Shown here: piece after piece, positions 44,225 to 55,354 of the stretch
Layout: each line of letters starts with the position of its first letter
How positions within the stretch are numbered: position 1 is the first letter of the stretch
Assembly: GCA_037176705.1 (NCBI GenBank)
Contig: CM073886.1
Coordinates: 18,250,501 to 18,314,500 of the forward strand
Origin: Molossus alvarezi
Taxonomy: Eukaryota; Chordata; Mammalia; Chiroptera; Molossidae
Reading direction: 5' to 3'
Length of the DNA stretch: 64,000 bases
Program-made: the position numbers and the translations under genes
Notes under the pieces: model-generated
The model's database searches: none
What the model was told of the DNA's origin: nothing
The model's input: the letters and a program-made list of their open reading frames with translations, nothing else

Positions 44225-44520
44225 GTGCTGGGGCTAAATCAAATTTTCAGGAGGTGCAAGTGTGATATAATATGGAATATCTGTTCATCATTTAACTCAG
44301 GGAAGTCTTTTCCCCCTCACTAATATCCATGATAAAGCATATGCAAATGCCTGTAATTGAACATAATTAAAATAATGAGAGTTGAAAGAATGTGATATTC
44401 AAAATAAATGCAATAAGGAGTTGGACACAGCCATTATCCTAATTCAAAGTGATTACTTCATGATTACATTATCAGGGCCTCTAATATTTCTGTCTTTAAT
44501 ATAATTTTATTTTCTTTGGG
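44225..44520. promoter_or_regulatory. Candidate conserved regulatory island
   Basis: Repeat-free AT-rich island with an octamer motif ATGCAAAT (44341-44348), CTGTAATTGAACATAATTAA, GTGATTACTTCATGATTACA and CCATTATCCTAATTCAAAG. Several TAAT/ATTA and GATTA cores in 200 bp, flanked by MIR and GC-rich DNA. Inference. Confidence 0.38.
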
Positions 44521-44999
44521 GAGGCATGTGCTCTCCAATTGGGATGGATCCCTGTCCTGGGTCTGTTTACTGGTCACTCCACGGCACTGGAGGGCGGCAG
44601 TGCCATTTTGGCCAGAACCTCGTGCCTTTGCTACCTCCCTACCGCCCTTCCCAAGTATAAACCTGCATGGCATGACTGCCCGAGCGCAGCGACGGGTGAC
44701 AGCCTGGTGCCCTGTGAGCGCATCTCAGCTCTGTCCCGCAGTGAGTAAGCTGCAGACTCGAAGGCTGGGGCCTGAATCTCAGGGTGTGCCTATCCTGGTA
44801 CCATCCTTGTTGAGTTACAGGCTGGGTGATTCAGAGAAGCCTCCTGGCTCTGCCTTCTCCCCGGAGTTCCATCTAAAGCTCCGATGCATAGCCACAGCTT
44901 AGAGGCTTAGAAATGGTCTAGTGCAGCTCTGCGGAGGGGGGAGGGGCAGTGCAGAGGGCACGCCTCTGGTTTTGGAGGGCTGTGCTGAAAATCTCCCCT
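44521..44999. other. Unassigned GC-rich sequence
   Basis: Frames of 128 and 69 codons on + overlap each other; no family is recognised. Confidence 0.4.
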
Positions 45000-45170
45000 T
45001 GGCCTCGGCCCAGCTGTGTGGCCTTCTGTGAATTACTTACCCTGTCTGGGCTTCAGATAACTTCCCTTGAAATGGGAAGACACAAACTCAACTTACAGAT
45101 TTTTTCCCTATGAAATGAGAGAATACATATGAAGTACTTTGTGTTAAATGATGCTGGGCAAACACTAGAT
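45000..45170 (+). mobile_element. MIR SINE fragment
   Basis: CAGCTGTGTGGCCTTCTGTG, AATTACTTACCCTGTCTGGG, ATATGAAGTACTTTGTGTTA, GATGCTGGGCAAACACTAG. Confidence 0.7.
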
Positions 45171-45180
45171 GTTGACTCTC

Positions 45181-45565
45181 TTAGGAAATAGAGACCATTT
45201 GAAAGGTTTTGTTCAAACTTAGTTGCTGCAAAAGATGGGATTTGGGGACTTTGGGGACGAGTGGGTGAGACCTGGGCTTCTGGTTCAGCACAGGTGCATT
45301 GACCTTGGGGGGGACATAGGCACGGAGGACCTCTCCCATTCTTCTCTGCACTTCTTTGCCTCTAATCCATAGAAGACAGTGATCTCCAGAATATGTTTCA
45401 GTTTCTTTGGGGGTAAAGAAAATGACCTCATTCACTTGTCTTGCCCTGGGATCCTGGTGTGTGGTCATGACAGTGATCTTATTGCTAAGCATCTGGATAG
45501 AGGCTGGCACCACAAAACACAACTTGGTATGACAAGATGACAAGTGAGAAACTAGCAACCACTCC

Positions 45566-45570
<5 letters not shown>
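45181..45570 (-). other. Unexplained open frame, no family recognised
   Basis: The minus strand is open for about 130 codons up to the flanking (CA)n run (with the repeat, 150 codons). It ends at 45181 and contains a middle part starting NEVIFFTPKETETYSGDH. No domain, signal peptide or homologous family is recognised, and no Kozak context or splice sites are convincing. It may be chance, or a remnant of a processed sequence. Confidence 0.2.

Positions 45571-45612
<42 letters not shown>
45571..45612. repeat. (CA)21 microsatellite
   Basis: Uninterrupted CA dinucleotide run. Confidence 0.97.
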
Positions 45613-45615
<3 letters not shown>

Positions 45616-46164
45616 CCATACTTTAGGACACATGGAGCCACCGAGGATGAGCCTGGCTGACTCAGAGAAGGCCAGTGGAGTTTAGTGTATCTCCCCAGTA
45701 CAGCTGTGCCAGGTTCCCACCGGCCACCACTGAAGGGAGCCAGCTGACCTTAGACCATGGTCATAAAAGCACACGCCATGAGCTGGGCACTGGCCGGAAT
45801 ATTTCATACTTACATCTGGGGATCCTTAGCCTTTCTACTCCCAGCGACTTGCTTCTAGCTTACCTATTTAACTTCGCCTCTTCCGCCACCCCTCCAAGAG
45901 ATCTCTCCTACACCCATACTGGTCCTTGAGGCTGCAGAATCAGGAGGAGAGAGAAAATGAGAGCACATGGGTTTCATCCTAATGAGGAGAGGCATGGACA
46001 GAGTTGTATTATGTGAGGGACGTGGATGGGAGGTTATGTCTTCCATCAAGGGTCTCATGAAACAGAGAGAAGATGCTGAGTTCACTTTGAACATATTCTT
46101 TGTACTTGACCTTTCCCCCATTATTGAGCTTGGACCCTCTGGAACCTGACTGTAGGGTTATGAT

Positions 46165-46300
46165 CCAATGTATTACATTGACCCTCACGACAATCCTACT
46201 AGGCTGATTTTAATGTTCCCGATTTACACAGGAGCGTCAAGGTGCTAGTCCAGGGCCATGAGTCAGGACACGGATGCCCACAATTTAAATTCAGACTTCA
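46165..46300 (-). mobile_element. MIR SINE fragment
   Basis: CATTGACCCTCACGACAATC, CTACTAGGCTGATTTTAATG, CGATTTACACAGGAGCGTCA. Confidence 0.7.
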
Positions 46301-47060
46301 GGGTCCAATTCTGCCCGGGAGCTGCCGCTCAGAGTCAGAGCGGAGCACGTGCCCTGGGCTGGCAGCGTGGAGCAAGCGTGAAAGGGTGACCACCACTGCA
46401 GCTCTGAGGTGGGGAACGGCAAGTGGCCTCTGGCTTGTTTGGATTAGCATCTCTGGACTGTCTACTGAGGCATTATTTATTGATAAGGAACACACAGATC
46501 AGCCACCAGGAGCTGAGGGTTCTGCACTCAGAGCTCTCGTCCCGGAGATGTTGCTGCTTGGTTGGGGAAATACTGTGTTGTTGCTCGATTTTCTTGTTTT
46601 GGAAGGTCTGTAACCTCCGTGGGGAAGGGTGCTGTTGGCTTTTAGGACCTGAACAGACTCGGACAAATTAGAGCCCTGTTGCATTGGGTAAGCAGGGCTC
46701 TTAACCCCTTTAAGACTTGGGACCTACCTGGGGGCAAGTTGGAAATCAAAAGTGATGTCTATGAAGCCCCAGCAGGTGAGGTTCCAAAGGCATTGAAAAG
46801 TATCGATCATTATAGTCACAATGTAAAAAAAGATTTAGACACATGCTAACACAGCTTGCCAAGCACACACATGCTAGTATGAATCAGGCATGAGAAAAAA
46901 TACTGAGATTAAAAACTTGAAAGTGAATTGTCCGCAAAGTAGATATACGTCATTGTAAGAGTTAAAGGGTTGAGCTTAAATACAGGGGGGCAATGAACTG
47001 TAAAAATTCTCCACCAAATTGTGGTCTTCAGGAATGGGATTAGGCTGAATTACTAAAAAG
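46301..47060. other. Unassigned sequence
   Basis: No gene or repeat recognised. AT content rises after 46780. Confidence 0.4.
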
Positions 47061-47061
47061 T

Positions 47062-47089
47062 AAGAGGGAGAGAGAGGGGGAAAGGGGGG

Positions 47090-47124
<35 letters not shown>

Positions 47125-47143
47125 GGAGAGAGAGAGAAGGAGA
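47062..47143. repeat. (GA)n/(GGGAGA)n purine tract
   Basis: Purine-only run GGGAGAGAGAGGGGGAAAGG followed by long GA repeats. Confidence 0.92.
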
Positions 47144-47469
47144 ACTTCCTTCTCCAAAGAACAAAGCATTTTCAAGTCCTTTGGAAGAGTCTGTTTTTGT
47201 GTGTGTGAAAAAGCTACAGCTGCAGCATAGATTGCAATGGAGGGACAGAAAAGGTTAACATGGCTTAGGCATCTCTCTTCAACAAAAGCTACTTCTGTAA
47301 TTGACTCAGATTTCATCTGTTCATTAAAGAGAGCTTGCTGGTGGGTAACCCTTTCTTAGTCATCACCCAGGATGGCACATGTACAAGTCTGCGTTCCTTT
47401 GAATGGTAGCCCCCGACTTGCAGCCTTTTAGGTGGCCTTCATGTAGTTGGTGTGAATCACTGAGGCTCT
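47144..47469. other. Unassigned sequence
   Basis: No gene or repeat recognised. Confidence 0.4.
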
Positions 47470-47506
47470 GCGTGTGTGTGTGTATGTGTGTGTGTGTGTG
47501 TGTGTT
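47470..47506. repeat. (GT)n microsatellite
   Basis: GT run with one TATG interruption. Confidence 0.95.
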
Positions 47507-47989
47507 TTGGGATTTTACTGTTGTTTCTGTGGGAATTCAATGAGGAACCAACAGTCACTGTCAGGAGACACTATGACACTATGAAGAAGCTCATGGCACT
47601 AGGCAGCCGACACCGGCGGACCCCCGTTGATGTGAGGACACACTGTTTAAGGTCAGGGAGAGGGTGCTGGGGTTTGAGCCTACTGTCCCCCTTTCCCCCT
47701 CCCCCAGGTGCTCCCAGACCCACAAGTATTGTCCTGTCAAATTTGAAATGGATTCTGAGCATGCAGTGCCCACAAGGTTGAACCAGTGACCTTCTGTTTT
47801 CGGCTTCCTCCTGTCCACTTACACATGACAAATAAGTAGAGGTATGTGGGTACAGGGACCTCGGAGAGAACATTCCTTCCCTGGCCTGGAGCCAGAGAAA
47901 CCCATCAATTTTTTTCCCTTTCTTTTTGTAACAGGTAAGTGCAAACCACAAGGGAGAAAAATGCCCGTCTACTTGGCTGTTTGAAAATG
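47507..47989. other. Unassigned sequence
   Basis: No gene or repeat recognised. Confidence 0.4.
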
Positions 47990-47992
47990 CCG

Positions 47993-48034
47993 TGTGTGTG
48001 TGTGTGTGAGTGTGTGTGTGTGTGTATGTGTGTC
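47993..48034. repeat. (TG)n microsatellite
   Basis: TG run with GAGTG and TATG interruptions, followed by a G7 run at 48041-48047. Confidence 0.93.
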
Positions 48035-48120
48035 AAAGGGGGGGGGTGTATTTCAAGCCTCCTTCTTCAGGAAGCTCTCAGTGAATCCTCCTCTGGGTGA
48101 AGGAGACAGAAAACACAGCC

Positions 48121-48171
48121 CCATCTATAGGATTCGCCTTCCTCCCCCATCTATAGGATTCGCCTTCCTCC
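48121..48171. repeat. Tandem duplication, 26-bp unit
   Basis: Two adjacent identical copies of a unit starting CCATCTATAGGATTCGCC (48121-48146 and 48147-48171). Identity suggests a recent replication-slippage event. Confidence 0.95.
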
Positions 48172-48224
48172 GCAGCCGGCATGGGGCTGTGTTCATTGAT
48201 GTTGGCCATTATTTTCTGTGACTC

Positions 48225-48500
48225 CGCTGATGTTCTCAGGTTGATATCTTTAAGATTAATGAGGCATTAGTTCTCAATCAAGGAGCCATAATCGAGAATA
48301 CCCATTTAGCTGCAGTGAGTTGTGTCCCTGCATTAATTGATATCATTTGGCCTTTGTATTTTGGGTGGGATGATGTATCGCTGGTTTTCCTGAGCAGTGC
48401 CATCCAGTTGATAGCTCGAAGATTGCTGCTCATGTGGCCGAACAGTTCGTTTGCATTAAATGCTGTGCTCGTAATTAACACAGGATAGGTGCATGTGGGC
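48225..48500. promoter_or_regulatory. Strong candidate conserved regulatory island
   Basis: Repeat-free island with TTTAAGATTAATGAGGCATT, CTGCATTAATTGATATCATT, a SOX-like GCCTTTGTATT, TTTGCATTAAATGCTGTG and CTCGTAATTAACAC. The palindromic core ATTAATTGAT, multiple ATTA cores and lack of decay-type repeats are typical of vertebrate developmental enhancers. A 172-codon minus frame (48278-48796) spans it but shows no protein family. Conservation is not testable here. Confidence 0.42.
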
Positions 48501-48869
48501 AGACGATGGGCATTAGTCCTTAGCGAAGCAGGCCCTGCTAGGTGGGAGACTCGGTGCTTGGACCCCCTCATCCGAAGCACTTTGCTGCTGGAGATGTTGG
48601 TGCTTGCAGGAAAATTCTCCCAAAGGTACCTGGCGGGGTCTTGTTGAACCCAGAGACCGTGTCTACACAGATGTTTAAATATACAGAGTGGGACTGGAGC
48701 CCTATGAGGCTGGTTGAGCCTCCCCGTGCTCGTTGCTCCAGCTGTAACAAGTGCATGCTGGGTGGAGCTGTACATCGTGAGGTCTGGGTAGACCAACAGT
48801 GTTGAGCTTCTCCAGGTGCTACTGAACCGGCTGGTCCAGGTACCCCAGTTTTAGGAGCAAACTTCTAGG

Positions 48870-49095
48870 CCAGGGGTTGGCACCCTTTTCTGTAAAAGTT
48901 CAGAGAGTACCTTTTTTTTTGGCTTTGCAGCTCAGATCTCTGCTGGGACAGACTGCCCAACCCTGCCCTAACGTGAGAAAATAGTCCTACAGGGTGTGAA
49001 AACCAATGGGCGTGGCTATGTTTTGTAAACCTTAATCCGGAGGCAGGCTGGCCTTGGTCCCTGGGCAGGGATTCGCTGTCCCTACTCTAGACCAA
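48870..49095 (+). mobile_element. Non-autonomous hAT relic (GGGGTTGGCAAAC family)
   Basis: CAGGGGTTGGCACCCTTTTC, TGTAAAAGTTCAGAGAGTAC, TTTGGCTTTGCAGCTCAGAT, AATGGGCGTGGCTATGTTTT. Forward copy of the family found reversed at 30450. Confidence 0.78.
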
Positions 49096-49165
49096 AGGCC
49101 CATGTGAGAAGGATTCTATTTTATCCTTTTCTATGTTTCTGTGTCTAGGTGGATGGCGGGGATGC

Positions 49166-49187
49166 AAAAAAAAAAAAAAAAAAAAAA
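49166..49187. repeat. Poly(A) run
   Basis: About 22 adenines following GGATGC. No recognisable retroposed body directly upstream. Confidence 0.9.
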
Positions 49188-49504
49188 TCTAAGAATTGAG
49201 TGATCGATTTCATCATTTCCTCGACGGTGAGAGCAGATCAGCCTGGCCCCCAGCATGAGTTATTTCCACTAAGACAGGGACCCAAACCTCCAGGCTCCTA
49301 TGTACTCTCACTGGTCGTGAGCCAAGGAGCAGAAGCAGGAAGAGGCTTTGCTCCTCTCCACAACCATCGATTGAGCTCACGTCAGTTCCAGATATACCCC
49401 CCCTCCCCCAAAGTGTCTTCGCGTACATGGACATCTCTTGCCACAGATTACATTTACGCACATGGGATCGCGGGCACACCTACCGCATCAGAACCTGCTT
49501 TGAA

Positions 49505-49860
49505 ATGTGAGCAATGTTTTCAAAACATCTTTGCACATCATTCAATATTCTTCACGCCATTATTTTTTATGGAGTCTACCACATTTCATAGTTTATTTCG
49601 CCCATCTTCTGTGGGAGGACATTTATATCGTCTCGTTTATTCCAACTGCAAACTGGTCACCATGGCTGCACGTGGAGCTTCGAGTCTGGACCCACAGATT
49701 GTCTGAGAAGAAAATCCTGAGTGGGACATTTCTCTGTGGACAGGCAAACACGTTTTCCCAGGTTTTGATACCTTCAGACAAACTGCCCTCCATGAATTTT
49801 AGGATTTTTCCAGAGTGCAGAATAGTACTTGCTTTTATAAGAAATGTTGAGGCGAAACTT
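49505..49860 (-). mobile_element. Old LINE-1 relic, antisense
   Basis: GTCTACCACATTTCATAGTT, ACTGCAAACTGGTCACCATG, CTTCAGACAAACTGCCCTCC resemble decayed antisense L1 3' sequence. Weak. Confidence 0.35.
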
Positions 49861-49939
49861 TGAGGAACAAATATAAGATAAAATCTCTTTAGGGATGATG
49901 ATTATGCCATGTGGAATATGAAATTCAGAAATGGGGTGG

Positions 49940-50199
49940 GCCCTGGCCGATTTGGCTCAGCGGTTAGAGCGTCGGCCTGCGGTCCGGAGAGACCCAGGTT
50001 CGGTTCCCGCTAAGGGCATGTACCTCGGTTGCAGTTTGTCCCCGGCCCTGGGGTTGGTTGTGCGGGTGGCAGCCACTCGATGTGTCCCTTTCACATCGAC
50101 GTTTCTCTCTCTCTTTCTCTCTCTCTCTTCCTCTCTCTCCCTCCCACTCTATCTGTACAAAAAATGGAAAAGTGTCTTCAGGTGAGGATGAAAAAAAAA
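49940..50199 (+). mobile_element. VES SINE, AGCGGTTAGAG / CCCGCTAAGGGC subfamily
   Basis: GCCCTGGCCGATTTGGCTCA, GCGGTTAGAGCGTCGGCCTG, GGTTCGGTTCCCGCTAAGGG, CTTTCACATCGACGTTTCTC, end TCTTCAGGTGAGGATGAAA. Perfect duplication AAATGGGGTGG at 49929-49939 and 50200-50210. CpG-rich head, so relatively young. Confidence 0.97.
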
Positions 50200-50299
50200 A
50201 AATGGGGTGGAGAGGGGCAGTAGGCAGAGGATTTGTGTGTGTCTAATGGTTGCTCCAGAGCCCTGACTCTGGATTTGAGCTCTCTAAAATGGGGGGATG

Positions 50300-50559
50300 A
50301 GATGGCAGTTCAATGTTCAATTTTTTGAGGTAACACCATAGTGTTTTCCATAGTGGCTGCACCAGTCTGCATTCCCACCAGCAGTGTACTAGAGCCCCCT
50401 TTTCTCCACATCCTCACCAACACTTGTTGTTTGATGATTTGTTGATGGCGGCCATTCTGACACGTGTGAGGTGATACCTCATTGTTGTTTTAATTTGCAT
50501 CTCTCTGATGATTAGTGATGATGAGCATTTCTTCATATGCCTCTTAGCCATTTGTATGC
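50300..50559 (-). mobile_element. Inverted 5' part of a twin-primed LINE-1
   Basis: Antisense ORF2 sequence (TGAGGTAACACCATAGTGTT, CAGTCTGCATTCCCACCAGC, GGTGATACCTCATTGTTGTT, ATGCCTCTTAGCCATTTGTA). It abuts a sense-oriented piece of the same L1 region, and both lie inside one target duplication. Confidence 0.93.
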
Positions 50560-51218
50560 CCTATGGAAAACACTATGGTGTTACCTCAAAAAAATAAAAA
50601 TTGAACTACCATTTGACCCAGTGATCCCACTTCTAGGAATATACCCTAAGAATCCTGAAACACCAATCAGAAAGAATATATGTACCCCCATGTTCGTAGC
50701 AGCACTATTTACAATAGCTAAGATCTGGAAATAGCCCAAATGTCCATCAGTAGACGAATGGATCAAAAATCAGTGGTACATATACACAATGGAGTACTAT
50801 GCAGCTGTAAGAAAGAAAGATCTTTTATCCTTTGAGATAACATGGAGGGACCTGGAAAGTATTATCCTAAGTGAAACAAGCCAAACAGAAAAAAAAAGTA
50901 TCATATGATCTCACTTATTTGTGGAATATAATGAACCTAACTGTCTGAAGAACAGGGTAGTCCCAGAGACATGGAAGTAGGGTAAAGACTGACAATCCCC
51001 AAAAGAAGGGGTGGGGGGAGAGATAAACCCCAGAACTTATATGCATGTATGCATGACCAATGAACATAGACAACAAAGCTGGGGACAGGGCGGGGATGGA
51101 GGGGGAGAAGGTTGTCAATGGGGGAAAAAGGAGAAACATCTGTAACAAAAACAAACAAACAAACAAACAAACAAACAAATAAATAAATAAGAAGAGAGAA
51201 AAATAAATAAATAAAAAA
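50560..51218 (+). mobile_element. Sense 3' part of the twin-primed LINE-1
   Basis: Starts CCCTATGGAAAACACTATGG and continues through the ORF2 end, 3' UTR and an (AAAC)n/(AAAT)n tail. A perfect 15-bp duplication TAAAATGGGGGGATG at 50285-50299 and 51219-51233 bounds the full inverted-plus-sense structure. About 50-60 bp of L1 sequence is present in both arms. The short coding frame 50537-50734 is ORF2 debris. Confidence 0.95.
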
Positions 51219-51233
51219 TAAAATGGGGGGATG

Positions 51234-51759
51234 GACAGAGCTCTGGATACCCCGAGTCAGCTTCACTTCCTTATCAGCATGGATGATGTTCAAGCTTGGT
51301 GGGCAATCTTTTCATGCACAGAAGAGGTCCTTGAACTCACGAATCAAAATGATCTATGCAGGATCATAGTGGGAATGGAACAAGCTGTGGCTTGGTCAGT
51401 CTCACCATTTTATTATAAGGAAAGAGACACTGTCCCACAGCAATGGTCATTTTTCCAGGGGCTCTCGGAGCTCGGCATTAGGGGTCTTTCTCTGCACCCT
51501 CACCATGGCATCCATTGCATCATAGAATGGTGACCCCCACAGAAGTTGGGCTTCTGAGTAGAAAATCATGAGAACCAAGGTCAAGACAGTTATTGGGGAC
51601 AAGAGTGGGTTTCATTAACATCATATTTAGCATCGGCTTTGCAGTCAGGTTGGAGAAGCTTAGGGAGGTACGAGGTTGATGTATTGTTGTTCTGTTCCCA
51701 ATAAGCCATGAGAATTTTGCTGTGTGATAGTGGAGGTCCCAGGTGACACTGGTGGTGTA
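51234..51759. other. Unassigned sequence
   Basis: No gene or clear repeat recognised. Confidence 0.4.
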
Positions 51760-52160
51760 CTCCAATTGGACACCTTGAAATGAGGGACTATTGACAAAAT
51801 CCTATTTGAGGTATGGGAGACTCACAGAGCAGAATTCTGTACCCGGGGGCCAGTAGGAGGGACACCATTACCCCCTCAAGGATTGAAGGGGCAAGAGAGG
51901 GAGCAGTTACGGGGCCTTAAGGTAGAGAGAACCATGGGACTTACCTGAGGAGCATGGCCAGCTCAGAGAGAGTCTGAGGAGTGAATTTCCTGGCCTCCCT
52001 CTCCTCCCTCCCTCCCTCTGTCTCTGCTGTTGCTCCCTGTTGACCAAACCTACCCAGAAGCCAGAGGCAAGGGCGCCCTTTGACATAGTTTGCCCAGATC
52101 AGCCTGCTGCTTGGGCACAGAGCAGAAAGGAGAGGGCAGAGCTTGGACCACCATGGGAAA
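51760..52160. mobile_element. Possible old LTR-class relic
   Basis: AGCTCAGAGAGAGTCTGAGG, AGTGAATTTCCTGGCCTCCC, AACCTACCCAGAAGCCAGAG and TGGGCACAGAGCAGAAAGGA follow a familiar old mammalian repeat pattern, probably LTR-derived. Family and orientation not settled. Confidence 0.4.
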
Positions 52161-53984
52161 TAGAAGGTAAACAGTTTCGTGTGCCTGCCTGGAGTATTTC
52201 CTCTTACTCTGTTTTCTAGGATAATGCCCTCTGGTGCAGACCCGAATCTGAGAGCATCATGAATTTGTATCCACATAATACGACTGGTAATATGATTTAA
52301 AAAAACAAAAAACAAAACCCAGAGCCTAATCAAACACCAATTCTGGGATATTAACATGGGGATTGCATGACCACCTGGCAGGTGAAGGGCACATACCTGC
52401 ACAATACCTGACAGATTCCTTCTAGGTTGCTTCAAGAGCTCTTCAAAGAATGGTCAAATTTCTGGACTGGACCTTCAAATCATCTCTGGGGGCCTGGAGG
52501 ATGAATGAATTATAAAACACAATCTTGATCTCATTTTGAAAGATGGAGGAGTAATGATTTCCGTAGGCATCCCTAGGCAAGCCATCCAGGAGCAAAATGA
52601 TCCTCCTCTCCACAAAGTTTTTCCCTGAACTCGGACTCAATTTGCCGCATCCTCAATGTGTCAACCTGTTTGTTTGGGTTCTCATGCAGCTTTATGCTGT
52701 TGTCTGTTCATTTCGTTTGCTTTCTCTCTTATTTTGCTTATTATGAATCATTTGCTTGTTTTTAAAACATTAGCTTATTTAATATGAGATCTGAATTTTG
52801 ACTTCACTAGAAAAAAGTCAACATGTGACAATATTCCATATACATCGGAGCTAAGGATGGGTTTTTAGCTGGTGCCTTCTCAGTTGTTCCTGGTCATCAC
52901 CCATGAAGCTGCATGACGTGGATGCTCGAGTTCTCGGTCTCGGCAACTTCAAAGTCCCTGCAGAGAGGGCATAGCCTCAACCCCGTTGCTTTTGCTCTGT
53001 TCTGAGGAGAGCGCATGGACATGTACCAGATTCTCCAGGTCGGAAGCTTCTTCCTGCAGTCATTAGATAGATCTTTGAAACTCTAATGTTCTCAACAGTC
53101 GGGCCTTCTTGGAATTTTTTAAATTTGGGGGAAACCAAAGTAGAATTCACTGACATTTACATTTGCATTGTCAACAGGAAAAGAAAGAAGAAAAAAAGTG
53201 AAGAATTGTCCAAAGCAAATACTCCATCGTATAAATCAGATATAAGGCAGGGGAGAGGCTCTCGGGGGGCCAAGTGGGCAAGCTTGAACTGGGGATGTTT
53301 AGGCCTTGGCCTAACAAGGGCTGGTGTGTTTGCAACAAGGTGATGAAATTCTCTTTCACTGAGTTAAATGTATACATGTATGTGGGCACTACACATGTGC
53401 CACAGGTCAGAGCTGAGGACAGGTACGGAGCCACCCTCCTGCACTTCTGTGTCCATGCCACCTCTCTGTGTCCTGAAGTGCAAGATGTCCCCCTTATCCT
53501 AGTGACTTTTCTGTTTACAGCACGAGAGCTTTGTCAAATATCTGATTGTCCACAGTCAATACGCCAATGGTACTTTTCATATACTCCTCTAGTCTGTCAG
53601 TGTTACTATGTACACAAAAATTCACATGTCATATTGCAGTCAGAGTTTGACTAACTCCAGTTGACACTCTCTTGAGTTCATCAGGACTTTTCTGATTTTA
53701 TGATCTATAAAACATCTCACTATCTACAGGAGAGCCGGGCGTATCTGCATTTCCCAGTCCAGAAAAATCATATGAGCAAAATTTTGTGGAAAACATTGAT
53801 CCTGATTCATCTGCACTTTCCAGTAATCATAGGCTGTCTTAGCCCTCCCTTCCAGGAGCAGGACAGGGTTCTTGAGTGGAGAAGGAGAATCACTGGCAAT
53901 TCATTAGCTACATCATTCTGAATGGTTCTCTTCTCTTCACTCCTCAGAGTTGTGAAGAGTGAAGAATTGTCGGCACTTCTTCTC
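52161..53984. other. Unassigned sequence
   Basis: About 1.8 kb with no recognised gene or repeat. The plus frame 53274-53654 (126 codons) and minus frame 51941-52435 show no family signature. Confidence 0.4.
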
Positions 53985-54285
53985 TTCCATTATGTACTCA
54001 ACTCCCCCCTCTCTTTTGTCTCTACCACAGGACCTTTGAATATGCTTTTCTCACTGCCTACAATGCTCTTTCATGCCTCTTCCCCCAAACTAATCAATTT
54101 TGATTTTTCTTCTATCTTAGCTCAAACACCACTTTGGCAAGTAAAGCTTCCCCTAACTCTTAGACAAGGTCAAACTCTTCCCCATTGAAAGTTCTCATAG
54201 CAACTTGCCAATATTTATTTATTTGTATGATCATTTTATATTTTTTTCTACAATTCAAGGTTCCTTGGCAGTAGAGCTCATGATA
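53985..54285 (+). mobile_element. L2 LINE relic
   Basis: CACAGGACCTTTGAATATGC, CTGCCTACAATGCTCTTTCA, TAGCTCAAACACCACTTTGG, TATTTATTTATTTGTATGAT follow the L2 3' ORF/UTR order. Confidence 0.75.
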
Positions 54286-54934
54286 ACACAATCTAAAACT
54301 TTGAGGAGAGGTAAGTAGCAGGGCAGCTAGAAAGGAGGAGGAAGGAAAGTGAGGCAGGAAAAGAAGACAGGCGGAAACAGCACAACATGGGATGTTACAG
54401 AGCCAACCACAGCTTTTTAAGGAATGGTGGAGAGCTGTCCCACTACATGAGCATCTCCCAGGCAGGCCGTGTGGGACCAGTGTAGCTTGGAACAAATTGT
54501 TGGAAGGGAGAAGATAATGTCTGCTATCGTCTTTTGATCTTCAGTTGGCCAAGTTCCCTCCCTAGGAGACGGAACTCACATACATTTACTAGATGTATCA
54601 CCTGGCCCCTTAAAGAAGCTCCTGAGATGTATCACACTACAGAGCGATACCTCTTCTGAATCGGAAAGTGAGAGGAACTAGAGCAGTCACGAGACTGGTT
54701 GGGTTGGGCATGGGTTGTGAAATTGCAGCAGGTATGATGAAGGTCATGCCAAAGCTCAACCCTGACCTGGGGGTAGGGGGTGGCTGTAGCAGCCAGAGAT
54801 TGTTGGAGATTAGGTACTACAGTGAAGGCAGGACTTCCCTTTGAAGAAAGAGCCAAGTCCCAGGGAACAGGCGGGGCTGAAAATACCTGGGCATATACAA
54901 ATGGAATCCCATGCATGCCTGACTGTGTCTTTCA
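54286..54934. other. Unassigned sequence
   Basis: No recognised feature. It lies between two L2 segments in the same orientation and could be a later insertion or a diverged part of the same L2. Confidence 0.35.
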
Positions 54935-55075
54935 CTACCTTGAGGGTGAGAACTGCATTTGCTTTATTCTGCTCAATATTGTATATCCACCCCCCAGCGC
55001 AGTGCCTGGAAACAGAATCATTCAAATCTTTGTTGAATGGATGGATGGATGGATGAATAAATATGTCAATGTTAG
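54935..55075 (+). mobile_element. L2 LINE 3' end
   Basis: CTTGAGGGTGAGAACTGCAT, TATTCTGCTCAATATTGTAT, CCCCAGCGCAGTGCCTGGAA, TTGTTGAATGGATGG: a recognisable L2 terminus with a (GGAT)n tail at 55037-55055. Confidence 0.85.
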
Positions 55076-55354
55076 TTGAAATCTCGACTCTGTCCCCCTT
55101 CTTAGAAATCTCAGTTAAGTTCTCATTAGCTAGTGACAGCAATATTTGATTGACGGGAAGCCATCTTTGCCTGTCACGAAAGCCCTATGCTCTGCCACAT
55201 GGGGTTGCTGAGTGGTCCTGGAATTCTGAGAACCCCAGTGAGATATTTTTTTTTCTCTAGATTGCCACTTTCCTCTCAGGATTTAACTGTGTTATTGGCA
55301 TGTAGATTCTAGGATTTAAGTGATAGAGGAAACCATCAACGGTGTAACTTGCGG

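Noticed and set aside
48278..48796. 172-codon minus-strand frame
   Set aside because: No protein family, no splice context, and it spans the non-coding island at 48.2-48.5 kb; a chance frame is more likely.
49200..49706. 168-codon plus frame
   Set aside because: Its second half overlaps an antisense L1-like relic and the first half has no recognisable domain.
51941..52435. 164-codon minus frame
   Set aside because: It overlaps an LTR-like relic and has no domain signature or conserved motif.
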